Assembly: GCF_018491765.1 (NCBI RefSeq)
Contig: NZ_JABWCU010000018.1
Coordinates: forward strand, 1-64,000
From: Novosphingobium profundi
Lineage (GTDB): Bacteria > Pseudomonadota > Alphaproteobacteria > Sphingomonadales > Sphingomonadaceae
Direction of reading: 5' to 3'
Length of the DNA: 64,000 bases
Shown in pieces: positions 9,469-18,223 of this stretch. The translations under genes and the position numbers were made by a program. Position 1 is the first letter of the stretch. Each line of letters opens with the position of its first letter. Under the pieces are notes generated by a model. It was not told where the DNA came from. It did not search any database and saw nothing but the letters and a program-made list of their open reading frames with translations.

Positions 9469-9832
9469 GCCATCTCGCCACGGTTCCAATGGCCGCATCA
9501 TGTCGTTCGCGTGCTAGTCGCAGGCCGCCGTGTTCGTAGCTGAATCTAGCAATGCAACGTCACGCAAAGAGCGGGAACTCTTAGGATGATCTTGGCGTTT
9601 CCTCCCAAACCTGGGCATCTGCCGTCGCTGGTGAAGAGCTTTGCATCCCGGCGCCTCACGGGAGCCGGATGGCATGGCCACGCACCGCCCTATTTGGCGT
9701 GTATGGGGGAAAAACCCCACGTTTCGTCCAGATTTCAGCACGAGGGCAGGACGCGATGCCGTGCTCAGGCGTTTCTCCTATTCCTGACGAGCCAGAGGCG
9801 ATCACGCAGCGTAAGAACAATGGAGCCGGTCA
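9469..9832. other. gene-free stretch
   Basis: This 364-bp stretch lies between a Crp/Fnr gene and a DUF6894 gene. Open frames on either strand are short, lack ribosome-binding sites and match nothing I know. No terminator with a T-run is obvious. Confidence 0.4.
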
Positions 9833-10090
9833 GTGTCCCGATTCTACTTCAAGGTCAACGATGGTACGCCCGCGAGCGATGATGTGTCGGCCGACTTCGC
9901 AAGCGAGCAAAGCGCGGTTCTCGCTGCGGTGCAGCTTGCCGGGGAACTGCTTCGTGAAGCGCCGGAGCGGTTCCTTCGCACGCAACCCTGGCGGATCGCG
10001 GTTCTGGGCGAGAGCCGTGACGAGCGGTTTGCCATCGATCTTGCAACGGGCCAATCAGCAGGGAGCCTCGTCGCGAGCGCGAACGACTGA
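9833..10090 (+). CDS. DUF6894-like small protein
   Basis: An 85-residue protein starting with GTG and preceded by GGAG. The pattern SRFYFKVNDGTPASDD, AVQLAGELLREAP and WRIAVLGESRDERFAIDL is that of the DUF6894 family, short proteins abundant in sphingomonads and rhizobia, often several per genome and often near stress genes. Their function is not known. The gene stands alone; the 290 bp that follow contain no clear gene. Confidence 0.75.
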   Translation: MSRFYFKVNDGTPASDDVSADFASEQSAVLAAVQLAGELLREAPERFLRTQPWRIAVLGESRDERFAIDLATGQSAGSLVASAND

Positions 10091-10384
10091 TACTAAGGTA
10101 CATCATGTCGATTGGAATGCGCCTTGGTTTTTGAAGGCCCTGATGGCGGTTCCGCACGCGATCATCTCGCCATGGTCGAATGACCAGACTGAGGGACAGA
10201 TTACGCGCCTCAGACTGAACAAGCGGAAGTTGTGGGGAGGCGTGAAACCTGCCCTGTTTTAGGTGCCCGTGATCGGTGCATTATAATAGCTGTCATAAAG
10301 TCTTATTCAGAGCCAATTCGCGATGAAAATCGTGGTTCTCGTCTTTGCGAGAATCTGCATGATTTATCTAGTATGGCATATGTT

Positions 10385-11404
10385 TCATTTTTTTGAGGTT
10401 CGCGAGCGGGTATAGGCAGTCCCCGTGACGGTGAGCGCGGCGCCGAGCAGCACGGTAAGAGCGTGGCGGTGGCGGGTGAACCAGAACTTGGAGTTGATTT
10501 GCCGCGCCTTCGCGTCGAAGCGGCCGTGCGCGCCATGATCGCCGGGAACGGGTTCGTAGAGATTGTCGCGATAGTCGGGCGGCAGTGGCTCGTCGCTCAA
10601 CTGACCGGATACGGCGGTGCGCGCCAGATAGCGGTCGAGCAGCGAGGAGGCGAAGCGATCGCCCCAGATGGCCTCCACCGTCGGCCAGGCGATCTGGATC
10701 GTCTTGCGCCGGGTGCGTGCGGCGAAATGGATCGCTTCGGCTATCAGTTCGGGCTGATAGGGCGGGCTGGCCGGCTTCGCCCTGCGACCAAGGTTGTTGC
10801 GCACCCAGTCGAACTGCGGCGTGTTGACGCCAGGCAGCGCGACCATGGTGACGTGGACGCGCGACTTGTCGTGTAGCAGTTCGCTGCGGAGCGAATCGTG
10901 AAAGCCCTGGATCGCGTGCTTGGCTCCGCAATAGGCTGATTGCAGTGGGATACCGCGATAGGACAAGGCCGAGCCGACCAGCACGATCGCGCCGTGATCG
11001 CGCGGGATCATGCGCTTGAGCGCCGCCATCGTCCCGTGGATCTGGCCGAGGTAGGTCACTTCGGTAACGCGCTTGTAATCGGCAAGGCTCATGTCGGCAA
11101 AGCGCGAGAAAACCCCGGCGAAGGCGACGTTGACCCAGATGTCGATCGGACCGAAACGCCCTTCGGCGCTGGCAGCTGCAGCTTCCACCGCATCGGCATC
11201 AGCCACGTCCGCACTGATGGCGAGCGCCTCGCCGCCGGCTTCCTCGACTTCGCGCGCAGCGGCGTGCAGCCCGTCCTTTCCGCGCGCGATAAGGACGATC
11301 TTCGCCTTGTCCTGAGCGTAGCGGCGTACAACCGCCCGGCCAACACCGGCGGAGGCGCCTGTGACGACGACGATGGGCGGCTTTTTCTCGTTTTTTCCGA
11401 ACAA
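10385..11404 (-). CDS. SDR family NAD(P)-dependent oxidoreductase, last gene of the cyo operon
   Basis: A 339-residue short-chain dehydrogenase. The Rossmann motif is VVVTGASAGVGRAVV (about residues 14-28), a NNLG/NVAF-type strand follows, and the catalytic YCGAKHA (Tyr-x-x-x-Lys) is near residue 155. The C-terminal 120 residues form an extension ending in a hydrophobic segment (HALTVLLGAALTVTGTAYT), typical of the larger 'SDR with membrane tail' group. It starts at TTG 11404 with AAAGGAG upstream, 57 bp after the GH15 gene, so it is probably co-transcribed with it. Substrate unknown. Confidence 0.85.
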   Translation of the reverse strand: MFGKNEKKPPIVVVTGASAGVGRAVVRRYAQDKAKIVLIARGKDGLHAAAREVEEAGGEALAISADVADADAVEAAAASAEGRFGPIDIWVNVAFAGVFSRFADMSLADYKRVTEVTYLGQIHGTMAALKRMIPRDHGAIVLVGSALSYRGIPLQSAYCGAKHAIQGFHDSLRSELLHDKSRVHVTMVALPGVNTPQFDWVRNNLGRRAKPASPPYQPELIAEAIHFAARTRRKTIQIAWPTVEAIWGDRFASSLLDRYLARTAVSGQLSDEPLPPDYRDNLYEPVPGDHGAHGRFDAKARQINSKFWFTRHRHALTVLLGAALTVTGTAYTRSRTSKK

Positions 11405-11461
11405 GATACTTCTCCTTTGCTTTCTTTCCCCGGTTATGGCCCCGCGCTTGCGGGGAAGTGT

Positions 11462-13306
11462 TCATCCGCGCTGGTAGCGGTCTATGCGGCCAGACCCGAC
11501 GGCAAGACCAAAGGCGTTGTTGATGACCGCGACATGGCTCAGCACCTGCGGGAAATTGCCCAGCATCATGCGCTTTTCAGGCAGGTACTCTTCGCTCAAC
11601 AGGTTGAGGTCGTTGGCGGAAGCGGCGATCCGGTCGAACAGCGTGCGCGCGTCTTCATCGCGGCCCTGCCCTATGTAGACATCGACCAGCCAGGACGAGC
11701 AGGCGAGGAACGCACCTTCCTCGCCCTCCAACCCGTCTGACCCGTTGGTCTTGTAGCGCCAGACATAGCCCTCGCGCATGAGTTCCTGCTCGATCGCAGC
11801 GACGGTCCCGAGCATGCGCGGGTCGTTGGCATCGATGAAGCCGACCAGCGGCAGACGCAGCACAGCGGCATCAAGGTCGCGCGATCCGTAGCTCTGGGTG
11901 AACGCGCCGACGTCCTTGTCGAAGCCGCGCTCCATCACTTGTGCGCGAACGGTATTCGCCAGCGCGCGCCAATGCTCCGCATCGCGCCCTTCGGGATCGG
12001 TCTCGCCGGTCTCCTGCAACAGCCGGGTGACGCGGTCGAAGGCGACCCAGCACATCGCCTTGGAATAGACGTGGTGCTCGCGCTTGCCACGGCTTTCCCA
12101 GATGCCGTCGTCGGGGGCCGACCACATCTTTTCGAGTTGCATGCCCAGTTCGAGGATCAGCTGTCCGTCCTCGATCAGGTTCTCATTGCGCGCCACGAAA
12201 AGAGCGTCGATCGCCTCACCATAGACATCGAGCTGCAGCTGATCGGCGGCACCATTGCCGAAGCGCACTGGGCGGGCGCCAGCGAACCCTTCCAACCAGG
12301 ACGCCTCGCGCTCGGTGGCTATGCGACCGCCATCGATGGTGTAGAACGGCTGCACCGCGATGGGTTCGCCAGCCAGTGCGCGGTAGAGCCAGTGAATCCA
12401 CTCGCGCGCCTCGTCACGATAGCCCGCGCGCAGGAGAGCCAGCAGTGCAAAGGTAGCATCGCGCAGCCAGCAGAAACGATAGTCCCAATTGCGCGCACCG
12501 CCGGGGCTTTCAGGCAGGCCAGCCGTCAGCGCGCCGAGCATGCCTCCGGTTTCGTCCTGAACCAGTCCTCGGATCGCCAGTAGCGAGCGCATGACGATGG
12601 CGCGATCCGGCCCGTCATAGCGGTTGCGGCGCGACCAGTCGCTCCACCACTTTTCGGTCTCGGCCAGCGCCTTGTCGACGTCCACCGGGTCGGGCGGGCT
12701 GGCGTGGCTGGGATACCAGGTCATGACGAAGTGTTCACACTGGCCGGCGTGGATTGTGAAGTGGGTTTCCTCGTGGCCGTCACGTGCGCGGAGCGGCTGG
12801 CTGAAATCGAGCATGACCGCGTTCGGCCCCGCCAATGCAGTGGCGCGCAGCACAGGCGCAGCGTCGGGGTCTTCCTTGTCGCGCATGGGCGATACGCGCG
12901 GATGCACGCGCCCTTCGGCAAAGCGCAAGGCCATGCGGTTACGCATGCACACGCTGCCCGAAAGTCCCTCGACGATGCGCACGATATCGGGTGCCGCCCC
13001 GCGCGCGGCGGGCATGAAATCAGTCACGCGCACGCTGCCATTGGCGGTCTCGTACTCGGTTTCGAGGATCATCGTATCGCCCCGATAGCGGCGGTGCGAG
13101 CGGACCACTTCCTCGGTTGGAGCAAGCCACCATGCGCCATTCTCGCCATTGCCGAGGAGAGCGGCGAAGCACGGCTCGGAATCGAAATGAGGCAGGCACA
13201 ACCAATCGATCGTACCGTCGCGGTGGACCAGCGCCCCCGTCTGTCCATCGGACACCATGGCATGGTCGGCGATGGCGTGGGGGTGCCAGGTGGCAATATC
13301 ATCCAT
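11462..13306 (-). CDS. glycoside hydrolase family 15 protein
   Basis: A 614-residue GH15 enzyme: an N-terminal beta domain (starting AIADHAMVSDGQTGALVHRD, GTIDWLCLPHFDSEPCFAAL) and an alpha/alpha-barrel with WDYRFCWLRDATFALLALL and the C-terminal CSSWLVDVYIGQGR region. The family includes glucoamylases, glucodextranases and trehalases; bacterial members near otsA genes are often suggested to act on trehalose. There is no signal peptide, so the substrate is probably cytosolic. The frame stays open upstream through cyoD, but ATG 13306, five bases after the cyoD stop, fits the family start. It lies inside a cyoABCD-GH15-SDR operon, an unusual partner for a respiratory oxidase. Confidence 0.85.
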   Translation of the reverse strand: MDDIATWHPHAIADHAMVSDGQTGALVHRDGTIDWLCLPHFDSEPCFAALLGNGENGAWWLAPTEEVVRSHRRYRGDTMILETEYETANGSVRVTDFMPAARGAAPDIVRIVEGLSGSVCMRNRMALRFAEGRVHPRVSPMRDKEDPDAAPVLRATALAGPNAVMLDFSQPLRARDGHEETHFTIHAGQCEHFVMTWYPSHASPPDPVDVDKALAETEKWWSDWSRRNRYDGPDRAIVMRSLLAIRGLVQDETGGMLGALTAGLPESPGGARNWDYRFCWLRDATFALLALLRAGYRDEAREWIHWLYRALAGEPIAVQPFYTIDGGRIATEREASWLEGFAGARPVRFGNGAADQLQLDVYGEAIDALFVARNENLIEDGQLILELGMQLEKMWSAPDDGIWESRGKREHHVYSKAMCWVAFDRVTRLLQETGETDPEGRDAEHWRALANTVRAQVMERGFDKDVGAFTQSYGSRDLDAAVLRLPLVGFIDANDPRMLGTVAAIEQELMREGYVWRYKTNGSDGLEGEEGAFLACSSWLVDVYIGQGRDEDARTLFDRIAASANDLNLLSEEYLPEKRMMLGNFPQVLSHVAVINNAFGLAVGSGRIDRYQRG

Positions 13307-13311
13307 CGCAC

Positions 13312-13644
13312 TCAGCCCATCATCGCGTGCTGGCTGGACAGGATCCACATCGAGCCGGCCACCATCAGCACGATGACGAGACTGGTGAACAGCACAAGTT
13401 GCAGGTCGTCGCGGTGCGAGCGCCGGAGGTCGATGTGGAGGAAGAAGAACAATTGGCAGCCGATCTGGACGAGCGCAAGCGCGGCGATGCAGGCCAACAG
13501 CACCGGCCTTGCGAAAGGCTGGGCGAGCACCAGCGCGAAGGCGGCGCCGGTGAGCAGTGCGCTCGACACCAGGCCGAGCAGCGAATGGCGGCGTTCGCGG
13601 GCGGGGTCGTCCCGCGTGGCGGGGGGGATGTTGCGTGGGTTCAT
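13312..13644 (-). CDS. cyoD: cytochrome o ubiquinol oxidase subunit IV
   Basis: A 110-residue protein with three membrane helices (about 27-45, 50-70, 82-102), including the family motif IGCQLFFFLHIDLR. This matches CyoD, the small subunit that helps assemble the copper site of bo3-type quinol oxidase. The ATG at 13644 overlaps the cyoC stop by four bases (ATGA). Length matches E. coli CyoD (109 residues). Confidence 0.9.
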   Translation of the reverse strand: MNPRNIPPATRDDPARERRHSLLGLVSSALLTGAAFALVLAQPFARPVLLACIAALALVQIGCQLFFFLHIDLRRSHRDDLQLVLFTSLVIVLMVAGSMWILSSQHAMMG

Positions 13645-14276
13645 GATAGCGAGCCTTGCAGGAAGACGAGGGTGACGATGCCGATCCACACGACATCGAG
13701 TAGGTGCCAGAACAGCGCGAGGCGCATGATGCGGGTGGCTACCGCCTGATCGAGACCGCGCACCGCAATCTGCACGAACATCACCGCCATCCAGGCAAGG
13801 CCGCAGGCGACGTGCAGGAAGTGTGTCCCGAGCAGCGTGAAATGTGCTGAAAGGAAGCCCGATAATTCGGGCGCCCAGCCCTTGCCGATCAGCGAAGCGA
13901 AATCCTTCGCCTCGCAGCCAAGGAAGCCGAGGCCGAGCAGGCCGGTCAGCGCCATCCAGCCTACCAGCGCGCGGCGATCGTCGCGGTACTTGAGCGCGAG
14001 CGAGGTGAGGCTGAAGGTGAAGCTGGAGGCGAGCAGCAACGCGGTCTCCACGCCCGCGCTGGCAAGATCGCCAGCCTGCCGGGGCGTGGGGCCGCCAGCG
14101 ATGCCGTGAAGGCTCATGCTGGCATAGGTTGCCATCAGCAGCGCGAACAGCACCAGGTCACTCATCAGGAAGATCCAGAAGCCGAAGATCACCGGCTCTG
14201 CTGCGCGGTGCGCGTCCGGATCGCGGCCATGGATGTTGAGGCCGGGATGGCGGTCGGTGCCGCTGGCGAACCTCAT
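13641..14276 (-). CDS. cyoC: cytochrome o ubiquinol oxidase subunit III
   Basis: A 211-residue protein with five membrane helices in the pattern of heme-copper oxidase subunit III: FGFWIFLMSDLVLFALLMAT, ALLLASSFTFSLTSLAL, LSAHFTLLGTHFLHVACG and ALFWHLLDVVWIGIVTLVFL. It overlaps cyoB by four bases upstream and cyoD by four bases downstream, so translation is probably coupled. It stabilises the catalytic subunit in the inner membrane. Confidence 0.95.
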   Translation of the reverse strand: MRFASGTDRHPGLNIHGRDPDAHRAAEPVIFGFWIFLMSDLVLFALLMATYASMSLHGIAGGPTPRQAGDLASAGVETALLLASSFTFSLTSLALKYRDDRRALVGWMALTGLLGLGFLGCEAKDFASLIGKGWAPELSGFLSAHFTLLGTHFLHVACGLAWMAVMFVQIAVRGLDQAVATRIMRLALFWHLLDVVWIGIVTLVFLQGSLS

Positions 14277-16342
14277 GCTTCGTGCTCCGCCAGGCCGCGG
14301 TTGTCAGCAGAGGTCTCCGCATCGCGCCCTACCGGCGTGACCGCGTGGACCCTGCTCAGCCAGTGGCGGTGCGTGGCGGCCACCTCGCCGGCTTCGACGG
14401 TGCGTTCGAGATCGGTCTGGAAGCTGCGCCAGACCACGCCCCCCCACATCGCGAAGAGGCCCGCCAGCGCGGCCCACCAGATGTGCCAGGTCAGGCCGAA
14501 CGCGCACACGAAACCGGCGCCGCCGATCACCACGGGTATGCCGGTGCCGCGCGGCAGGCTGATCGCCTCGTACCGTTCCGGCTCGCGATAGGCGATGCCC
14601 TGGGCCTTCAGCGCGGTGAAGGCATCGCGACCCGAGACTTCGGGCGGAACGGCGAAGTTCCATTCGGGCGGGGGCGAGGGCGTTGCCCATTCGAGGCTAT
14701 GTCCGTCCCACGGATCGCCCAGCGGCGCTGCCAGCCGCGCGCGATTTCGCACGGAGACCCACAGCTGTACGAACAGGGCGGCAAGGCCGAGGCCGATCAG
14801 CACCGCGCCCACTTCGGCGGTCCACAGCCAGGGCGCGTATTCGGCGCGCGTGGTCTGTGCCGTGCGGCGCATCATCGCCATCAGGCCCAGGGGGTAAAGC
14901 GGCATGAAGGCGACGAGGAAGCCTGCGCTCCACAGCGCCCACGCGATGCGGCCCCAAATCTCGTCCAGGCGGAAGCCGAAGGCCTTGGGAAACCACAGCA
15001 TGTACGCGGCGAGCATGCCGAACAGAGTGCCGGGGATCAGCATGTTGTGAAAATGGGCGACAAGGAACAGCGTGTTGTGGACCGCGAAGTCGATCGCCGG
15101 ATCGGCCAGCATGACACCCGAAAGGCCGCCGATTACGAAGCACAGCAGAAAGGTGATTGCGAACAGCATCGGCGCAATGAAGCGGATTCGCCCACGCACC
15201 ATGGTCAGTATCCAGTCGTAGACCTTCACGCCGGTGGGAATGCCGATGAGCATCGTGGCGATGCCGAAGGCGGCGTTGACGTTCGCCTCCTGGCCCATCG
15301 TGAAGAAGTGGTGCAGCCACACCGTGAAAGAGAGCACCGCGATCGCCATCGTTGCGCCCACCAGCGAGATGTAGCCGTAAAGGTGCTTGCCCGAGAATGT
15401 CGAGATGACCTCCGACCACACGCCGAAGGCGGGCAGGATCAGGATGTAGACTTCGGGATGGCCGAAGATCCAGAACAGGTTGGCATAGTTCATCACGTCG
15501 CCGCCCGCGCCGTTGGTGAAGAAGTGGAAGCCCAGGTATCGGTCGAGTGCCAGCAGCGCGGTGGCGACGGTCAGCGCGGGCATCGCGAAGATCATCAGGA
15601 TTGAGGTGCACAGCGCCGTCCAGCAGAACAGCGGCATGCGCAGGAGGTCCATGCCGGGGCAGCGCTTCTTGTAGATCGTCACCGCAAAATTGAGGCCGGT
15701 AACGGTTGAGCCGATCGAGGACAGGGAGACTGCCCAGATCCAGTAATCCACCCCTTCGCCGGGCGAGAAGCCCAGTTCGGTATAGGGCGGATAGCCGCTC
15801 CACCCGCCGGTCGAGAACTTGCCGACGACGAGGCTGGCCATCATCAGCGCGGCACCCGCTGCGGTCAGCCACAGCCCCACCGCGTTGAGGAACGGGAAGG
15901 ACAGGTCGCGCGCGCCGATCTGGAGCGGCATCACGTAGTTGATGAGGCCGGTCAGGAACGGCATCGCCATGAAGAAGATCATGATCGAGCCATGCGTGGT
16001 GAACAGCTGCGCGAAATGGTCCGCGCTGACCACGCCGGCTTGGCCAATGGCGCTGGCCTGCTGCGTGCGCATCAGGATCGCCTCGATCACCGCGCGGCTC
16101 AGCATGACGAAGGCCAGCACGATATACATCACCCCGATCTTCTTGTGATCGAGGCTGGTCAGCCATTCGCGCCACAGCCAGCGCCAGCGCCCGCTCCGCG
16201 TCACCAGGCCGACCACCGCCAGCGCGCCGAGCACGACCAGCGAGGCGGCGAAGGTGGCGATGCCGTCCGCCTTGGGCGGAAAGTCTGACCAGCGCAGCAG
16301 CCCGAACAGCCAGTACGTCCAGTCCTGCGTGAAGGTTGGCAT
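14273..16342 (-). CDS. cyoB: cytochrome o ubiquinol oxidase subunit I
   Basis: The 689-residue catalytic subunit of a bo3-type ubiquinol oxidase. It oxidises ubiquinol, reduces oxygen to water and pumps protons. All metal ligands are visible: His117 (low-spin heme), His295 and Tyr299 (CuB and the cross-linked tyrosine, in FGHPEVYILILPAFG), His344-His345 (CuB, VWLHHFF), His430 (high-spin heme) and His432 (low-spin heme, VAHFHNMLIPG). Each is exactly eleven positions later than in E. coli CyoB. About 15 membrane helices are expected. It overlaps cyoA by one base and cyoC by four. Confidence 0.97.
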   Translation of the reverse strand: MPTFTQDWTYWLFGLLRWSDFPPKADGIATFAASLVVLGALAVVGLVTRSGRWRWLWREWLTSLDHKKIGVMYIVLAFVMLSRAVIEAILMRTQQASAIGQAGVVSADHFAQLFTTHGSIMIFFMAMPFLTGLINYVMPLQIGARDLSFPFLNAVGLWLTAAGAALMMASLVVGKFSTGGWSGYPPYTELGFSPGEGVDYWIWAVSLSSIGSTVTGLNFAVTIYKKRCPGMDLLRMPLFCWTALCTSILMIFAMPALTVATALLALDRYLGFHFFTNGAGGDVMNYANLFWIFGHPEVYILILPAFGVWSEVISTFSGKHLYGYISLVGATMAIAVLSFTVWLHHFFTMGQEANVNAAFGIATMLIGIPTGVKVYDWILTMVRGRIRFIAPMLFAITFLLCFVIGGLSGVMLADPAIDFAVHNTLFLVAHFHNMLIPGTLFGMLAAYMLWFPKAFGFRLDEIWGRIAWALWSAGFLVAFMPLYPLGLMAMMRRTAQTTRAEYAPWLWTAEVGAVLIGLGLAALFVQLWVSVRNRARLAAPLGDPWDGHSLEWATPSPPPEWNFAVPPEVSGRDAFTALKAQGIAYREPERYEAISLPRGTGIPVVIGGAGFVCAFGLTWHIWWAALAGLFAMWGGVVWRSFQTDLERTVEAGEVAATHRHWLSRVHAVTPVGRDAETSADNRGLAEHEA

Positions 16343-17265
16343 TAGCGGGTCTCCCCGTATGACGCGTGCCTATATTGTGCGTGTCTGTAGCGGGCGAGCA
16401 CCGACGCGAAGAGGCCGGGCGCGACGCTGCCATAAACGCGCGGCGCATCAAGCGTGCCCTTGCGGGCAAGCCGCACGTAGGATGCGGCATCGAGCGGCGG
16501 CGCCTTGCGCGCCTGCCCCAACCAGCGGGCATAGGCGGCGGGCCGCAGGGCATGCACCATGAAATGCTCGGCCGCGAAGCCCGGCCCATTGTATTGCGTG
16601 TTCGCGCCCGGATAGTCGCCCGGCCGGTCGGCCCGCATGTGCAGTCGGGTTTCCATGCCGGCCATGGCGTAGATCTGCCCGCCGAGGCGCGGCACTATCA
16701 GCGCCTGCATCGTGGCATCGCTGGTGAGCGACAGCCGGACCGCGCGCCCGGCGGGGATCACCAGCGCGTCGGCGGTGGCGATATGGTGCGCGGGATCGAT
16801 GAACAGGAACTTCCAGTCGAGTGCGATGACCTGGATATCGAGCGGGGGGCGGCCCGCGGCATCGTCGACTGAGCGCCACGGGCTGGCGGCCTGGGTCGCC
16901 GTGAAAGTCACGAAGGCAAGGATCGCCACGAGTACGGCCGGGCCGCCCCAAATCGCTATTTCGAGCGGCCAGGAAAAGGTCCAGTCCGGCCGATAGGCCG
17001 CCCGTGGGTTGCCGCGCCGATAGCGCCACAGTACCAGCGGCAATCCGATGAAGATCGGCACGAGGACCGCGCACAGCATCAGGCTGGTCTCCAGCAGCGT
17101 GGTGCGTTGCAGCGCCGCGATCGGTCCTGCCGCGTGCAGCACCCCGTCATCGCGCACACAGGCAGCGAGCGGGGCAGCTGTGATGGCCACAGCGAACTTT
17201 GCCGGGGCAGACAGGGATATGTCAGCGGCTGATCTTGTGGGCACACGGGAGTGGTGGGCGAACAC
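16342..17265 (-). CDS. cyoA: cytochrome o ubiquinol oxidase subunit II, lipoprotein
   Basis: A 307-residue subunit II. A signal sequence ends in a lipobox (PLAAC, Cys36), then two membrane helices (about 55-80 and 98-120) and a periplasmic cupredoxin domain that lacks the CuA cysteines, as expected for a quinol oxidase rather than a cytochrome c oxidase. The C-terminal COX-aromatic-rich region contains QYNGPGFAAEHFMVHAL. The GTG start at 17265 is chosen because AAAGGAG lies eight bases upstream. First gene of an operon that continues through cyoBCD, GH15 and SDR. No cyoE (heme O synthase) is present nearby. Confidence 0.93.
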   Translation of the reverse strand: MFAHHSRVPTRSAADISLSAPAKFAVAITAAPLAACVRDDGVLHAAGPIAALQRTTLLETSLMLCAVLVPIFIGLPLVLWRYRRGNPRAAYRPDWTFSWPLEIAIWGGPAVLVAILAFVTFTATQAASPWRSVDDAAGRPPLDIQVIALDWKFLFIDPAHHIATADALVIPAGRAVRLSLTSDATMQALIVPRLGGQIYAMAGMETRLHMRADRPGDYPGANTQYNGPGFAAEHFMVHALRPAAYARWLGQARKAPPLDAASYVRLARKGTLDAPRVYGSVAPGLFASVLARYRHAQYRHASYGETR

Positions 17266-17470
17266 CTCGGACGCTCCTTTTCTCTTCGGCGCAATACGCC
17301 GGGGTGCGAGGAAAAAAAGGATGGGTGACTTTCTAATCGCTTGCGCTGCGCAAGGTTCCGATTCTTGCCGGCCTTATACCTTCAGAAATGGGGGTAACGG
17401 GCGGCGCGCCGGCACGCTGGTCATACCTCCGGATGACGTTAGTGCGTGCGAGCGTTGGCAGACGCCAGCC

Positions 17471-18223
17471 TTACATGCGTTCCTTTACCCCCGCATGGAT
17501 CAGCCACCAGTTGACCGGGAAGGCGGTCACGAAGCCGCACAGCATTGCACCTTGCATCACGAACCAGAATTCCGGGCTGGCAACCGGCGCGATATCACCG
17601 AAACCGGGGCGCAGCACCGCGAACTGGGCCAGAGCCATAAACCCGTACATTCCCACCTGCCATGCCGTGATCGAGGCGGTATCGGCCTTCACGGCCTTGA
17701 CCAGTGCCCGCCCGGGCGAGAGATCGCCCATCGGCTTGATCGTGAAATACTGGAACGCGATGCCGAGCCCGAAGGCGACCAGGAAATCGAGCCCCCACAC
17801 CGCGAAGGTCTTTTCGGCGAATAGCGTGTGCCAGCCCATCGCCACCGCGATTGCAGGAAAGGCAAAGGCGGCCCATTCGGCGATGAGGTCACCCAAAGCG
17901 CAGCCTGCGCCGCAGTGGCTGGCTGCCTTGGCGACAGAGGCCCACATCGGGGTCTTGTCGTCCGTGTCCAGGTCATCATGGTCACTTTCGTCGTGGTGGA
18001 CTTCGTGGCTGTGTCCGTCGGGTGTGGCGCGTCCGAAACGCCGGTAAAGCCAGACCCACAGCACACTGCCGAACAGCGCACACAGCGGCCATACCAGCGC
18101 CATGATCGCCATATGGGGCGGCCGTCGCCGCACATCGCGAGCAATCCAGCCCGCGCACAGGACGGCCAGGACGAGCGAGGCGATCGACAGCGCGTGCAGC
18201 CAGAGAGGGAAATGTGGATGCAT
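17471..18223 (-). CDS. DUF4396 membrane protein
   Basis: A 250-residue membrane protein with an N-terminal pair of helices, a histidine- and aspartate-rich cytoplasmic loop (HSHEVHHDESDHDDLDTDD) and a C-terminal DUF4396 region of about four helices (HCGAGCALGDLIAEW, WGLDFLVAFGLGIAFQYF). DUF4396 proteins have no proven function; the conserved Cys/His residues and the acidic loop suggest metal binding. The ATG at 18223 shares bases with the TAA stop of the upstream GMC gene (TAATG). Last gene of the five-gene operon beginning at 23126. Confidence 0.85.
   Translation of the reverse strand: MHPHFPLWLHALSIASLVLAVLCAGWIARDVRRRPPHMAIMALVWPLCALFGSVLWVWLYRRFGRATPDGHSHEVHHDESDHDDLDTDDKTPMWASVAKAASHCGAGCALGDLIAEWAAFAFPAIAVAMGWHTLFAEKTFAVWGLDFLVAFGLGIAFQYFTIKPMGDLSPGRALVKAVKADTASITAWQVGMYGFMALAQFAVLRPGFGDIAPVASPEFWFVMQGAMLCGFVTAFPVNWWLIHAGVKERM

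Noticed and set aside
13307..13696. In-frame N-terminal extension of the GH15 protein by 130 residues
   Set aside because: It overlaps all of cyoD in another frame and is Arg/Pro-rich; the family start matches ATG 13306 right after the cyoD stop.
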